A stretch of DNA of 64,000 bases from Glossina fuscipes. Its lineage: Eukaryota; Arthropoda; Insecta; Diptera; Glossinidae. Every line of letters begins with the position of its first letter. Position 1 is the stretch's first letter. The notes under the pieces were generated by a model. The model saw nothing but the letters and a program-made list of their open reading frames with translations, did not search any database and was not told the origin of the DNA. The stretch is from contig NW_023998457.1 in the NCBI RefSeq assembly GCF_014805625.2, positions 4,810,190-4,874,189 on the forward strand. The letters are read 5' to 3'. The position numbers were made by a program, and so were the translations under genes. This document shows, one piece after another, positions 1-12,145 of this stretch.

Positions 1-450
1 AAAGCAAGTTTAGCTAAAAAAGCGCTGAAAAAGAAACTCCAAGTCAATGAAAAACGTATATTCAATGACGATGGCAACGAGATTGTCGATCATCGCACAC
101 AATTGCAATCAACATTGGCCAAAGAATATGACGACAAGCTTAAAGTAAGCGGGGGAATTGACATTGGAATGGCCAAAGAAATGCTGCAGGAAGAAGATAA
201 GTACGATAAACAACGTTTCAGAGAATTGGTTAAGAGAAGACATAAAAAACTTAAAGAGAAATTGAAAAGTGCGGATGAACTTGACCGTAAAGGATCCGAA
301 GAAGAACAAAATAACAGCAGTAGCAGTAGAGAAGAAGAAGAAGAAGAAGAAGAAAACGATAACACCAGTGTTGATTTATCGTGGCTGCCTGATCCAAAGA
401 AGATATATAAAGGGCAAGGAACGAATTTATCCTTGTTTGGTCGTAGCTAG
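1..450 (+). CDS. DDX10: DDX10/Dbp4-type DEAD-box RNA helicase, C-terminal end (partial)
   Basis: The frame is open from base 1 to a TAG at 448-450, so this is the last exon of a gene that begins outside the window. The family acts in the nucleolus in small-subunit ribosomal RNA processing. The helicase core is not here; what remains is the basic tail. The match to animal DDX10 is a run of family landmarks in order: AKKALKKKLQVNEKRIF, then GGIDIGMAKEMLQEEDKYDK, then a Lys/Arg-rich helix, an acidic Glu run from a GAA/GAG repeat (330-356), and the LPDPKKIY motif. Vertebrate DDX10 continues several tens of residues beyond LPDPDKY, whereas this frame stops about 13 codons later, where dispersed repeat R-E begins. 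The last codons may therefore be repeat-derived. Family identity is confident; whether the end is native is not. Confidence 0.88.
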   Translation, partial: KASLAKKALKKKLQVNEKRIFNDDGNEIVDHRTQLQSTLAKEYDDKLKVSGGIDIGMAKEMLQEEDKYDKQRFRELVKRRHKKLKEKLKSADELDRKGSEEEQNNSSSSREEEEEEEENDNTSVDLSWLPDPKKIYKGQGTNLSLFGRS

Positions 451-560
451 AGTAAGTGCTCAGTGGGTAAAAACATCGATTTAGGCCATCGATCAGCCAC
501 TAGGCTAAGGTTTCTTTCCCTTCCCCGTCTTCCCACTGTCAGTCACCTGGTTACACAAGT
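430..560 (+). repeat. Dispersed repeat R-E, copy 1 (partial)
   Basis: Shares the order of words GTGCTCAGT, then a TAGGCT block, then TTTCCCTT and TTCCCACT..CAGTCA with the stretches near 1,620-1,760 and 24,040-24,170. Seen by direct comparison within the window. It starts at or just before the helicase stop codon. Confidence 0.5.
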
Positions 561-639
561 AGGCTACATCCTAAATGATTGGGCGTGTTAAAAAAAAATA
601 AGTAAGAAAGTTACATTCGACAGAAACCGAATCTCGCAC

Positions 640-1000
640 ACCCACCTTTATGTTTTTCGCATTCTACTGTCCAAGTTCTTTTATTTGCTGCCCATATCGC
701 TATATCGGTATTAAGAAAAAATTAATCGCGGTGTTTACCACATTGATTTTAGAATTACCCCATTTTTACGCCGATAATATATCTTTCTTTGCCTTATGAT
801 AAATAAGCATAAATCCTCAAAAAAGTAAAAAAAATTAAATTTATTTAATTACTTGTAACTTTGTATGGACATGGCCGATTGGTTCCATATTTGGACTTAG
901 AGAGTAAAGTGTCTCGTTAAGCAAATGTGGAAAGCTTCAGTCTTCTAACTTTAATAATTTCGGAGTAATGGGGAAAAATCCAAAAATTTTTGTTAAAAAA
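640..1000 (+). repeat. Dispersed repeat R-B, copy 1
   Basis: Colinear with 19,570-19,930: both carry a CCAAGTTCTTTTATTTG-like word, GGTATTAAGAAAA, a CATTAATC..GGTGT block, ACCCATTTTTA, ATTACTTGTAACTTTGTAT and GGCATGGCCGATT-like words in the same order. No coding sense is visible in either copy. Class unknown. Confidence 0.6.
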
Positions 1001-1129
1001 AAACTGGTTTGCGTTCAGTTTACGTTCCATTGCGCAGAATTTCACGCTGATCTTTGAAGCTTTCTTTTGGATGTCACATATATTATGGAAAAAAAACGAA
1101 ATGAATATACCCCCATCCAGTTGTACGTA

Positions 1130-1131
1130 TA

Positions 1132-1165
<34 letters not shown>

Positions 1166-1240
1166 AAAATATAAAAAATAAAATATATATATATATATAT
1201 ATATAATAAAATTACAAAAAAAAAAAATATATATGTATGT
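1130..1240. repeat. TA-rich microsatellite
   Basis: Two (TA)n blocks separated by an A-rich spacer, bounded by poly-A runs. A simple sequence repeat. Confidence 0.9.
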
Positions 1241-1539
1241 AATAAACATAAATATGCTGCAATAGCATACCGCACAACTCAATTAATTTAATTCGACAAT
1301 GCTTTACTGAACGAACAGAACTATTTGGAACGGTGCAGACGGGCGAGGTTACACTTTGCCTAGAAAGAATCCCTTATTGATTTTAATTGAAAATTAAAGT
1401 TTCCTTCCCACGGTAGCCTTCATATAGCTTTACTTACTTCACCAGTAGTTGTTACAAAATATCAAAGATTATACTTTGTCCATGCGGTAAGAATCCCGTC
1501 TTAGAAAAATCATCAAGTCAACAAAACTCTGCTTGCAGA

Positions 1540-1760
1540 CTTCTTTAGCCCAAAAAGGCAAGAATCGCGATTGCCAAGTCAGTATTCGTGAGTGTTCTCA
1601 AGCGCCTGTAATGCTAGCTAAACTGAGTGCTCAGTCGATAAACGCATAATACCGCCGGTTAGGCTCACATCCATTAAGGTGCGGCCACTATCTTAACATA
1701 TTTTTCCCTTTGCTCAATTCTTTCCCACTTCAGTCATTTGGAAGTAGTTATACAATAGTT
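1540..1760 (+). repeat. Dispersed repeat R-E, copy 2
   Basis: Begins with the GCCAAGTCAGTATTCG word also found near 23,940 and continues through GTGCTCAGTCG, GTGCGGCCAC and TTTCCCTTTG to TTCCCACTTCAGTCA. Same order as the copy at 23,900-24,170. Confidence 0.55.
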
Positions 1761-2419
1761 TTAAATATCACGGTATTCTAGATAATGTAAAACATCTCCT
1801 ACGCGAATTGAAAAAGAAAAAAAGGGATTTCCTCTTCCTTCAGGAGATTTTTAAAAGCAAAACATTATAGAGATTATCTTTTATACATCCATAAGGAACT
1901 TTTAACTACGCGAGTCTGTTAAATTTAGGGGATATTTACATTAACTTCAAGTAAAGCCACGCAGACCTTTATTAAATTTAATTTCATTTTAACCACAATT
2001 AAATGTTGCATTACATTATACATACATTACAAAAAAAAGGGCAGTTACTGAGCATTTTTTTTTTTTTTTGTTAACATTCAGAAAATGAAGTGAATAAAAA
2101 CTTTGAAAAGAATAACTTCAATAATATTAGGTGTGTGAATAAATGTATTCCGCTGAAATTGGTTGCTTCATAAAACGCGCGCGTTCAGTTTTCCCAAAAA
2201 TATACAGGTTTACATAGGTTAATGGTGTAAGTTTAGGTTATGTACAAGCTGTCGTTTAGTATTCATCAAAGTTTATAGTGAGAGCATGGATGCTATTCTG
2301 TTTTAATCTGAGAAAAATTGACTGATTGAAGCTATGGAAGTTCTAAAGTTAACTTGTGATAAAAATGCAGTAAGTGATAGAACTGTTAGAAGGTTTTAAT
2401 GCTGAAAACAATGAACGCA

Positions 2420-2760
2420 AAAGTTGCTTGATGAAGTAATCCAAAAATTACGTGGCGCAAATACAGCACAGACTCAAATGGAGTTTGCTGCACACATGCT
2501 AATTACTCGGGAAGCAATTGCATAGATTGAGAAGGATATTGAAAGAATGAAGTGGGGTTCCTAGTGAGCTAACCGAAGAAAACAATAATCGAAGAGTTGA
2601 CCTCTGCTAAATCGTTATTTTTATCAAATTATTGTGGGCAATGAAAAATGGTTCCTATACGACATGTCCAAATAAAGAAAAGCATGGGTCGACCTAGGAC
2701 AACCATCCACATTTCCTTCCAAGAAAGTGCTTATATGTCTACTAAGAACTTCTAAAGCTT
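2420..2760 (+). pseudogene. mariner transposase remnant
   Basis: Degenerate coding relic of a Tc1/mariner transposase. Across frameshifts and stops one can read GNEKWFLYDMSK followed, after a stop, by RKAWVDLGQPSTFPSK. This is the family block around the first catalytic Asp (GDEKW..YDNPKRKKSW..PGQPSTS); the Asp itself appears as Asn here. Upstream words match the ELTEEN and RRVDLC region of mariner. Stops interrupt every frame, so it is dead. The N- and C-terminal parts are not recognisable. Confidence 0.65.
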
Positions 2761-2769
2761 AATAAAACT

Positions 2770-3945
2770 TTTGCAAATGAACGATACCAAGAACAGCAAA
2801 AGCTGCGCAAAGGAAATCGAGAAGCGATTTTATTTCATGGCAGTGCCCACTCGCATGCGTCCGACAAAAGCAACCAAAGGAATAATTATCAGCTTAAACT
2901 GGGAAGTTTCGCCGAACACCGCATATTTTCTATACCCGACATCTTCCGATTACCTCTCATTTATATCGGTGCGATCATATTTATCAGGTCAGCAGTTCAC
3001 AGAAGCTGAAGATTATTGAAAATGGCTTGATAAATATTTTGTTTCGAAAGTAGGACATTTTTACAGCGGTGTCATCTGTAAGTTACTCGATAAGTAACAA
3101 AAGCCTTTAGGCCGTGATTATCTTCTTTTCTAAAGATCAACCTAAGCTAAACGAATTTTCAAAAAAAAAAAAACAATTTACTTGAAAAGATTTTCAAGAC
3201 TGTTCCTGACGTTTCCATTTTCAAGCGTAGCATACATAAACACTACCACCTTTTTCTTTTCCTCTTTACTTTTGTTGACTTGGGATTTTTCTAAACCGAA
3301 TATTTAGAAACTGTCTGCGTAAAGGGCAAAAGACCGTAGATAATGATGGTATACATATCGATTATTAAGCTAAATTAAATTTAATTAAAAACGGAATGAA
3401 TTTACACACCTAATACTTACTTTTCATTTCCATTTCATGAAAACATATGGATGTTTGAATTAATTTCAATAGAATGATTTCCTTCCTGTAACAGTGTTGT
3501 AATGAATTTTACATGAATTTATTACACAATTAAAAGTAAATAACTGGTGGGTATAAAAGTAAATTTTTTCGAAAAAAGGAAAAGTACAATAAAAATAAAG
3601 TAATTTAAAAGTAAGTTATAGTCCGAACAGATAGATCAATTAACACCCTACCTTTTGCTTTGCGTTGAAAATAATCCAAATAATAAATCTGCTATATTGA
3701 CGTATAGGTGATTGCGTCACAGTGCTAGCTACCAATTTAAACAAAATATAATTCTTATCTGCAATACACACGCGCAACTTAGCTTGAATATTGGTCTTAT
3801 TTTTTGATCACAGTATTACTCAAACTTCGTAGAGTAAACTTGTTTAACTATTCTGTGCAAATATAAAATAATAAAAATTAGATCAGATTGCCATAGGAAG
3901 CCAACGGTTACAGAAAGTAGCATCAGCCGATTCAAAATAACCGGC
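2770..3945. other. Intergenic; possible trace of a non-LTR tail
   Basis: No gene supported. Around 3,205-3,260 a short plus-strand stretch reads VPDVSIFKRSIHKHY, resembling the C-terminal end of non-LTR reverse transcriptases (compare the relic ending near 4,710). The remainder is AT-rich with nothing recognisable. Confidence 0.35.
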
Positions 3946-3949
3946 TTTT

Positions 3950-4720
3950 CAAACTAGAAGACATATAGACCGACGTAAACTATTTTTGATATTATTGATC
4001 TCTCGTCCAAAGCGGTGTACCAAACTTCGCAATTGATAGACAGCTCGGGTAAGCAGGATAAATTCTAATGCCACCAAGAGAAGTGATGAATAAGCCTGTC
4101 TTTTGATGGTAAGAATGTAGAAGAATCTTAAAACCTTCATGTTCTGGGCATGAGAATGAAAAACAATGTTCTTTGGACAGAAGATATATTCGAAGTGTCG
4201 AAAGGCGCAGTCAGGGTGTAAGGGTTTTTTAAAGCGTCGCAAAAATTTTTCATTGCAGCCGGTATCCATACCATTTACACGGTTTATATCCGGTCAAGAT
4301 TAGAGTATAACTGGCATGTATGGGCAGTAACCTGCAAATTATGCTTAGCAACCCTCGACATATACAGCGAAATACTCAAGTGCTCATGGGCGACGACAGT
4401 GTGTGCAGAACTTTCCATAGTCTTAAGCATCGGTGTAATGTGGTTTCTCTTGCACTACGTACGACTACAAATGTTCTACGGAGCTAAAAGCTTTGACCAC
4501 CAATTACATCCTACAACACGTGCACGTCGACGGAGTGCACGTCTTAATAGCGTTCTTACCCACCTTTATACCGCACAACAGGCAACTGCGACACGTTGCT
4601 TTTTAATAACACTGTCTGCCTTCGGAGCAACCTACCAGCAATAGTTTTTCCTGCCGTACCTGAGGCCTCCATTTTCAAGTCGTGCGTTCAAAAACACTAC
4701 TCCCCACTCCTGCCTATAAT
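3950..4720 (+). pseudogene. Non-LTR retrotransposon, RT C-terminal relic
   Basis: The plus strand reads YIRSRLEYNWHVW near 4,290, the family pattern at the end of the RT thumb (family form ..IRP.LEY.SHVW). After about 200 bases comes TRARRRSARLNSVLTHLY, then, in a shifted frame, LFNNTVCLRSNLPA and SIFKSCVQKHYS. That matches the common RT tail order of an Arg-rich segment, then F..RT..LWN.LP..VFP, then FK..V..H. Frames are broken and the catalytic RT part is missing. Assignment to Jockey-, CR1- or RTE-like clades is not possible from this. Confidence 0.5.
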
Positions 4721-5389
4721 CCTTTCTGATCACCACGGTGCCGGCACGTCTGGGAAGCCCCGAAGTGGTTGGCCATGGAAAAGAAAAGAGAGGATAGATA
4801 TCCCTTTTTTAATACCCTTTGAATATAGCATACACCCGCACAAAGTTAATATGCTCTCACCGTAAGTAGTGTAAGATATAAAAAAACACAGAAACAATTT
4901 TTTATACTTTATTTGCGGTTGACTCCATGCTCATATTGGTACGAGTCGGCTTGTTAATGTAATGTAAAATAGTTAGCATATGTGCCTTTAACCACAGTGA
5001 CTAAATGATGTTCATTCTGTTGTTCATAAAGTCTTTACATTGAGCTGCTGCCCATAGCTTAAAAAAAAATTGAAAAGGAAATGAAATATGTATCAATAAA
5101 ACATTGGCATTTTTGCGTGGCGACCAGGCAACGACTGCTTTCCACGCACATAATTCGAATCGGCCTATATTCTATTCTAACTGCATGCAAAGCACCTGTG
5201 CCTTAATATTTATCTTTACACTCAACCACAAACGCATTCAATTAGTTAGGCTAGCATACGGGTAGTAAGAAAGGCAATTATTCTCAGGGTTGGTGTCATG
5301 GTCATGGCCTCATTTTAGAATTTGCGCCTCGTTTTCTTCTAACTTTTCATTGCAATGCAAACAGTATTTTCATTACACCCTACTACCCA

Positions 5390-5750
5390 CTTTTGGTACA
5401 AGAGTGTATTAAGTTTGTGCAGATGTTTCGAACACGCAGAAGGGATGTTGTTAGACCTATATTTTACTATACACTCTTCTCTGTCTGTCTGTCTGTCTAT
5501 TTAATTTCTTTATGTTCGTCGTATAAGTCTCAATTTTTCAAATATTTTGATGAGCACTGATAGACTGACATGTTTTATGCCAATGCTATTGAAAATATTT
5601 GGAGTCGGATCATTTTTTCGACCACTACACATTTAAATGGTGTAGAGCTTTTAATGATGTGCTGCGACCGACTGTAGCGTGTTAGATCCAAATTTGAAAG
5701 GTGTTTAGTCTCATTTATGTCAAAAACATTTATAAGCGTTCTACCTTTAA
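5390..5750 (+). repeat. Dispersed repeat R-A, copy 1
   Basis: Carries the family order: TTGGTAC, AAGTTTGTGCA, CACGCAGAAG, a CTGT microsatellite (5,478-5,498), AATATTTTGATGA, GACATGTTTT, GCTATTGAAAAT and TTTTTCGACCA. The same words recur at 9,060, 21,560 and 60,895. Confidence 0.6.
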
Positions 5751-8029
5751 AAGCGCGCACGTGATATGACGTTGAAGACTAGAATATTATTTAGCGAAAA
5801 AGGTTGCTTTCATTTATTTTGTTTCGACAACGTCTTGCTCTGCTCTCTGATTTGAGATCAATGAGTATCTCCATGATCACGAAATGAAATGCACTTACCA
5901 TATTATCTGCATGTATTTTTTCTGCGATAGGGCTTCGAATTGAAATAAAACCTAAAAGGAATTAAATTTCATAAGAATTTTTAATTTGAATTTTTAATCG
6001 AAAATAGTTTTAAAATATTTAATTTTTGAAAATAATTTCTGGCCTATGTCGATCCATAACTTAATTTCATAAGCTTCATCAGCCTAATAACATAATGGCA
6101 ACGTATGACGTTTGTAAAATAATTTATGTTGACGCAGAAGGAGATCATTATTGCTGTTACTCCTTTATCACCATAAACCAAGCTATTTACGCTTTATGGC
6201 TACCTCTAAAACCAATTCATGCAGTTTCTATCGAGATGACGAGTGAAGAACCTAATCGTATTCTATGTGAATACAAGGCAATCTACAGAAAGCCGAGTTG
6301 GTCCATATACCATAGAGTTAATTTTTTTATGCTAAATTACTATTGTGCTATAATTTTTATCATGAAGCTTAGATCATTTTGGATTACGATCGTTATAATA
6401 AAAGATGGGTCTATCTTAAACTCTCCTGCGTGTTACATACGTTCGCATCCTGCATCACATGTGGTGTATGGCATAAAAACACAATCTGCTTTGCTTTTGT
6501 TAACTCAGTTGGCAAAACCTTTTCATATTCTAGAGAATCTTGCTTAAGCTTTTGCCATCACCCTTAAGCTTAATATTTTTTAAAGCAATTCTGGATAATG
6601 TGTCTATGTATTTCATATTTTAAGCTTGCGGGTAAAGAGAAATTCGAGATGAAGCAAACAAAAACGAGTAAGAAAATTATATTCGCCTTTGACTGAATTT
6701 TTTATACCCAACGCCTTTACTTAACTAAGAACGAAACAAAACAAGAAGGAAACTGAATTCTGATACTGTATAATAGTAAATGGGCGTGGCTACTGTTTCT
6801 ATTTTTCTAAAAGAAAGGAATACGTGGAAATTTCTATTGCATGTATTGTTGCAGTTTAACAAACATGTTTTCAATTTATATTGCACTATAGATATGTCCT
6901 TTCACGCGATTTGATCCATTTTCTCAATATCATTATAAGTTTTAGAAATTTAGTTATTTTTAGTAAATTTTTTCACATTTCCAGTCAAAAACCATAGGCC
7001 TTACACCGCCGGACAGACAGACGGACATTGTTAAGTCAAATCACAGTTTTAAAATGGTTAAGGATATACTATCAAAATGTTTTTCTGCCAGCTAAGAAAG
7101 CGATATAACAACTTTTTTATCTTTGCGGTTAGTGGCGCACAGAAATCATAGGCTTTAGAGGGACGGATAGACAGTAATTGTGCACAATTTAAAAAAAAAA
7201 GCTCAGATTCAGAATCATTTTCTGAATCGATCGGTATAATAAAGTGTGGGTCCATCTGAAGCTTTTCTGGGTGTTAGATATGTCCACACTAACCTAAGAT
7301 AAGCTATACGAAAAATAGTGTAAGGATATGTATAATGAGATTATAATAGCAAATTGACTTAGAAATCGTGCTTACCGTATTTGGATCAAGTAAAGGTATT
7401 TTTCGGACGCCTAATTTCTAATGTTTTATAATGAAAATTTATTCATAATAATATTTTGATATAACATTAATTGGACTAAATTTGGATCACATGATTTTGC
7501 TTCTTGTACGCATCTCCATATGAAATTTCTCATGAATAGTAAGTTCTTCCAAACGTTTTTAAGGTTTTACCATTTTGTGATAAAAATTGATCCTTAGTTG
7601 TAACTTCGCCCAAAAATTAACGGGCTTTGTATGGGCAGAAATTATAATTTCCAATGTTTTTATAACGGTCTTCAGTCTCATCATTCTCTGTTCAAAAGAA
7701 TCACATGTAGAACTCTCTTCATTTATGTTAGATGGAGACACATCCAGCCGAGTTACAATGACACCGAGAAAAAATGAAGTTTTGAAACCACGCAGATTAG
7801 ATGAATCAAGATAGGAATTGTCTAAGAAGCGGTTATGAAACTGTTTGATATTATCTACAACCTTTAACGTATACTATATAGCACAGGTTATGTATGACAT
7901 AAAATTTATGACTCAATATACTTATCTAAGTTATGTTTTTCCGTCAAACTGTGATAGCTTAAAAAACTCACATTATCAAGTTTTTAGCAAAAAAATTCCT
8001 CTTTATACTCATCACTCATCATTGTTCCA

Positions 8030-8240
8030 CTCATCACAGTCCGTAGGCGCAATGTCTGTTGTAAACATTCCTTTGGTCGCAAATATGAAACTTTTGGCTT
8101 CAAATTTGGTAGAAAGATTGAAGATGCTTGCTTGCATGTAGATTGCTATTGGAAAATGGCCCCAATTAGCCGAAGAAAGCGCCTACACTGCCTCGTAAAC
8201 TATTTTCCAAACGCGAAAAAATTTCATGGTTTTGCTTATT
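8030..8240 (+). repeat. Dispersed repeat R-C, copy 1
   Basis: Shares TTCAAATTTGGTAGAA, TTGCATGTAG.TTGCTATTG and AATTAG.CCGA words with 18,930-19,330, and with 19,960-20,130 in reverse orientation. Confidence 0.5.
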
Positions 8241-8649
8241 ACTCATAAACTACAGGGGATAAATTTAGAAAAAGCTTAACCTATATTCTATGGGCGATGG
8301 CCGACCACGGTTATGGTTTAAAAACGCGTAAAAGCAAGCTTCAAAAACCAGATTAAGTCTATGAAATCTTAGCTACTTTCATATTTGGACTGCACATAAG
8401 CATGCCCGTCTATTCGTCTTTCCATTGTTCCCCTATGTGATAAACATTACCCCCTGAAGACATAGTCTAAATATTGCCAAAGGACACGCCTCCAACGGCC
8501 CACGTCACACGCCTGCCCAACAGAAATACCTTTGCTTTTTACGACTTTTGCTTGCATACCATGTCGGTTCCCGCTTTTATTCTGAAAAAATATAAAGAAA
8601 GCGGCCGCGCCCATCCAATATAATGGAACAAGAAAAATTTTTTTTTTTA

Positions 8650-8740
8650 AAACTCTTTTAGGATAGCGGTGATTGGTATCAAAGATTCGATCACGACCGA
8701 ATACAATTTTCTTACTAATTTTTAACTGCAAAACTAGCTT
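8650..8740 (+). repeat. Dispersed repeat R-D, copy 1
   Basis: Core AAGATTCGATCACGACCGAA followed by TACAATTTTCTTACTA. The inner GATTCGATC/GACCGAATA part is an imperfect palindrome. Same core at 15,150, 24,600 (reverse), 26,260 and 26,375. Confidence 0.55.
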
Positions 8741-9059
8741 TTTTCAAAGCTTCGTGGCAGAGATATCTGCCAACTGTATAGAGATGATAGCAATGCAGGG
8801 ATATAATAGGTTGACGTAAGTTTGTGCGTGTTACACAGAGAGTACACATATAGCATAGTTGACGTTTTTGTTAATTGAGATTGCAACCAATTATAATTTT
8901 GTAATAAATTGTATGGATACATTTGATGAATCGAATTTATTCGACCAACGCGAAATTAAATAAACAATAAGCGCAAATACCCATTACTCACTTCCGCAAA
9001 GTTTAATTGCGAGAGCATTATACTTTTAAATCCATTTATTAAATTTCGTTTTTACATGA

Positions 9060-9540
9060 GCAGCCGCACTGTAGATATCCCCTGTAGATGTTCTTACGAT
9101 AGATCCACCTATTATTATATCGATCGATTCAAAATCATAATCTGGATTGATCTGAGCCTCTCTGCCCGTCTGCTGCCTATTCATGTAAAATTTTGTTTAA
9201 ACAACAGGTCGCAATTTTTGAGATATTTTGATGAAATTGGATATAGTGATGTGTTTTTGATCCAAGGACGAACGCTATTGAAAATGGTTCAGATCGGTTC
9301 ACTTTTTCGACCATTCTTCCTATAATGCCCTATTCTGAAAAGTTGTTATATCGAGAATATTGCAATTTTCAAAATTTGGTGTTAAAACTTGGGACTGGCT
9401 ATTTGGATACCACCCTCAAGAAAACTGATCGTTTGTAGAGCAGAAAAGCCGAAGTTTTAATTTATGATGATGAAAATTGACCCATAATAGTAATTTCAAA
9501 AAAATATGAATTGTGTTGGATAATATGGTGTAGGGTACTT
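9060..9540 (+). repeat. Dispersed repeat R-A, copy 2
   Basis: Extended copy including the tail words GTAGAGCAGAAAAG, GATGAAAATT.ACCCATAATAGTAATTTCA and GAATTGTGTT. Colinear with 21,560-22,215 over about 450 bases, including CAAGGACGAACGCTATTGAA and TTTTTCGACCATT. Confidence 0.7.
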
Positions 9541-10390
9541 AATTCTCGGCCTTGTCCGATTGTAATGTTTGGACTGGTTTGGCTAAGTGGAAAAATTGAT
9601 ATAATTTGTATATATATGTCAATACGTAATCCATCATTTTCAACAACTTTTTTCCCCCGAAAGAACGATACTTGTCTGACAGCGATCCATTCATCGACCT
9701 ATTTTCCCACTTCTTCAACCTCTCGCAACAGCCATGCTGCATCGATCCGAACAAGTGGTAATCAAAAAGCGCTCTGTATGATGAATACGCTGCTTGGGTT
9801 TCAGCAGCTCGTAATACATTACACCTCCCTGATCCCATCATATGCACAGCAAAACTTTATTACCATGAATATTCCGCTTCGATGTCGATGTGGATACCTC
9901 TCCTGTACTAACCCATGACTATTTGCACTTGGGATTGTCGTAGTAAAACCACTTTCCATCACTAGCCACCATACGCCACAGAAAAGCTCTTCTTTTTTTG
10001 CCTGGCAAGCAGTAAAACCGCGGACCATCGTGAGTTCGAAATGACATTTTCATATGGTAGACATTTTCTCTTCTTTTTGATCTTTCCCATCGCAGGTAAG
10101 CGTCCAATAATAGTTGCTTCATCACCTACTAAGCTTTCCGAAGTCTTTGAGCCGGGCTTCCGCGTCCAATAAATCTTGCAAACTATTTTCTTCTAGACCG
10201 TTCTTTGTCATTGGCTTCAACATCGCCGCTTTTAAACTAAATACCAAAATTGGGATATGATGGAACAGCGTCACCATAAGCTTCTGTAAGGGTTTGATGG
10301 GCTCCGACAGCAGATTTCTTCAAATCAAACAAAAGTAATGAATGTTGAAAACGCAATGTTGAGCGTTCCATGAATCCATACTAAATGGAA
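9540..10390 (-). pseudogene. mariner transposase, near full-length but broken
   Basis: Minus-strand relic covering most of a mariner transposase (about 850 of the usual roughly 1,040 coding bases). In order: an N-terminal helix-turn-helix region with LLLFDLKKSAVGAHQTLTEA, AYGDAVPSYPNF and VEANDKERSRR; then WRMVASDGKWFYYDNPKCK, the region of the first catalytic Asp; then MNIHGNKVLLCI, YYELLKPKQ and, near the C-terminus, DYHLFGSMQHG. Several stops and frameshifts separate these blocks, so it is inactive. It is a different lineage from the remnant at 2.4 kb. It directly abuts repeat R-A copy 2. Confidence 0.8.
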
Positions 10391-11018
10391 AAATTGTTAT
10401 ATTATGCAGAGAAAGGTCAAAATCATCGAATTTAACCGTTGATAGTTCGGCTTACTTCATCAGTTTCACCAATAGATGTCGCTGATCAAAATAACTGCAA
10501 GTATCCACTTTATGGCCTCCTCTTTAGCAAGTTTGACAGGCCAAGTAAGTTAACTTTTTTTATAAACCTTGTTGCAAATTAAGAAATCCGAAACATAGAA
10601 ATCCGGGGCATAAATACCGATTGAAAAATCGTACTTAATGCACAAATCGCTCTATACGGAAAGAACGAAATCAAATTTTCTAATAGTCACAAGACGTGTT
10701 AGATAAGCGATTAGAAAATGCTTTTGCAATGATGTGTGCGCGGGTACGAAAACCCAATACTTGATAAGCAGGTCTGTCAGGTGAATAACAAATTTGATAT
10801 ACACTTTTGAGGAAAAATTTCTCCTTCTCCTATCTTTGAAGTTTACTCCGCTCGCGGATAATGACAAAGAATGATTTTGTGGAATTTTCTTTGTTACCCA
10901 AGCATTGTTTCTGCCTTCTATAGTATATTATCTATGCATACATAGGGTCAGCTGATTAAAACGAACCATCAAATAAGCGATAACGTAAAGTAAATTTATT
11001 GTTTGAAAGTTTAATATT
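10391..11018. other. Spacer downstream of KLHL copy 1
   Basis: AT-rich, no supported gene. It would contain the 3' untranslated region of the minus-strand kelch gene, but no clear AATAAA could be assigned. Confidence 0.4.
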
Positions 11019-12145
11019 TTAACCATTATATGTTACAATTCCCTCCGAATGGTGTACAATTTCCGTTGAATCGACGATTGTCCATTCTTTGTTGCGAATA
11101 TTATAACGTTCCACACTACAATCAAACTTGAAAGGTCTGGTTGCTTCGATACCGCCGAATAGGTAAATGTTATCCGCAGCTACCACCGCTGAAGTTGGTG
11201 CAATCTTGGTTTTCGGTGGCATTGATTCCCATCTATTTACTCTTACGTCCAAATATTTGTTTTCGCCGTCCCCTATGCAAAACAATGTATGATCATAGGA
11301 GACGACCCTAAAGCATGTTTCATTGTTCATTAATTTCAGCGTACGCCAACATCCTTCTCTCGGATCAAAGGAAAACCACGAATTTCTGACAAAACTGTAA
11401 ATGTTGTTATCTACCACAGCGGCAGACGAGAAACGTGAATAATTTGAACATGGTAAGCTTTGACATGACTCCCATTTGTCAATTGCAGGAGAATATCTTT
11501 CGACAGTTCCACCTGTCAATCCCCCAATAACGTATATTAAACCATTGTGAGTACAAATCGGGAATCTACTTCGTGCCTCTGCCATCGGAGCGATGTAATC
11601 CCATCGCTTATTAATCGGATCATAGCGTTCTGCTGTCTTTAAACTACTACCACTACACATTCCACCCATCGAATAAACCGTGCCATTTAAGGCGATTGCC
11701 GAATTTTTACACGTACGACTATTCATATTTGCTATAGAAACAAGCTTTCTTCGGTAAAAATCGTACACTTTGCACCGATTGTGTACATAAAAATAGCCAT
11801 TATTCGTATCTGCGCCGCCAAGGAGAAACACATGAAAGTTTTCATTATAACATTCAGTTACTTTTTTGGTTCGAACTCTGCCTGGAACGCATATCTGTTC
11901 ATTTACTGGCGTTAATTGATAAATGGCGGCGTCCAATAAAAGTTTATCGTATTTTGGGTCTTCTTTAAGCAATGGTTCGGTAGAAACATTATTTCTTAAA
12001 AATGGTGGGCTGATAAGAGGTAAACGAATATAGCTCATCAACTCTATAAGATGAACCTTTCGGTTATTTTGATCATATTTAACCCAATTCAAGACGGTCT
12101 TATAAACACTGTCTTCAGAACGCACCGAGAGATGAGTTCCTTGAT
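11019..12145 (-). CDS. Kelch-propeller exon of KLHL copy 1 (open frame)
   Basis: After the acceptor TGTAG (bases 12,150-12,146), a frame that opens a few codons in runs uninterrupted for about 370 codons to TAA at 11,021-11,019. It starts with the end of BACK (VRSEDSVYKTVLNWVKYD), then a linker, then kelch repeats. Landmarks are FHVFLLGGA, YSMGG, KTAERYDPINKRWDYIAPM, YVIGG, VERYSPAIDKWE, YLFGG and VERYNIRNKEWTIV: paired Gly followed by Tyr and Trp, the kelch signature, for about six blades. Some blades have lost the double Gly (NIYSFVRNSW, FCIGDGE). Without the 13 missing bases at the exon start it is out of frame with the BTB exons. It may therefore be untranslated, or be made from an internal start. 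Confidence 0.75.

Larger units (their letters stand above)
451..2419. other. Intergenic, AT-rich, dispersed repeats
   Basis: No supported gene. Holds repeat families R-E and R-B and a long TA microsatellite. Short open frames here are made of low-complexity A/T codons. Confidence 0.6.
4721..9055. other. Intergenic with dispersed repeats
   Basis: No gene supported. Contains copies of repeats R-A, R-C and R-D. Around 6,095-6,547 the plus-strand frame is open for 150 codons but shows no motif, no splice context and ordinary AT composition, so it was not called. Confidence 0.5.

Noticed and set aside
917..1282. 121-codon minus-strand ORF rich in Tyr, Ile and Phe
   Set aside because: Produced by the TA microsatellite and poly-A/T tracts.
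6095..6547. 150-codon plus-strand ORF
   Set aside because: No motif, no splice context, and flanked by non-coding repeat DNA. Length alone was not enough.
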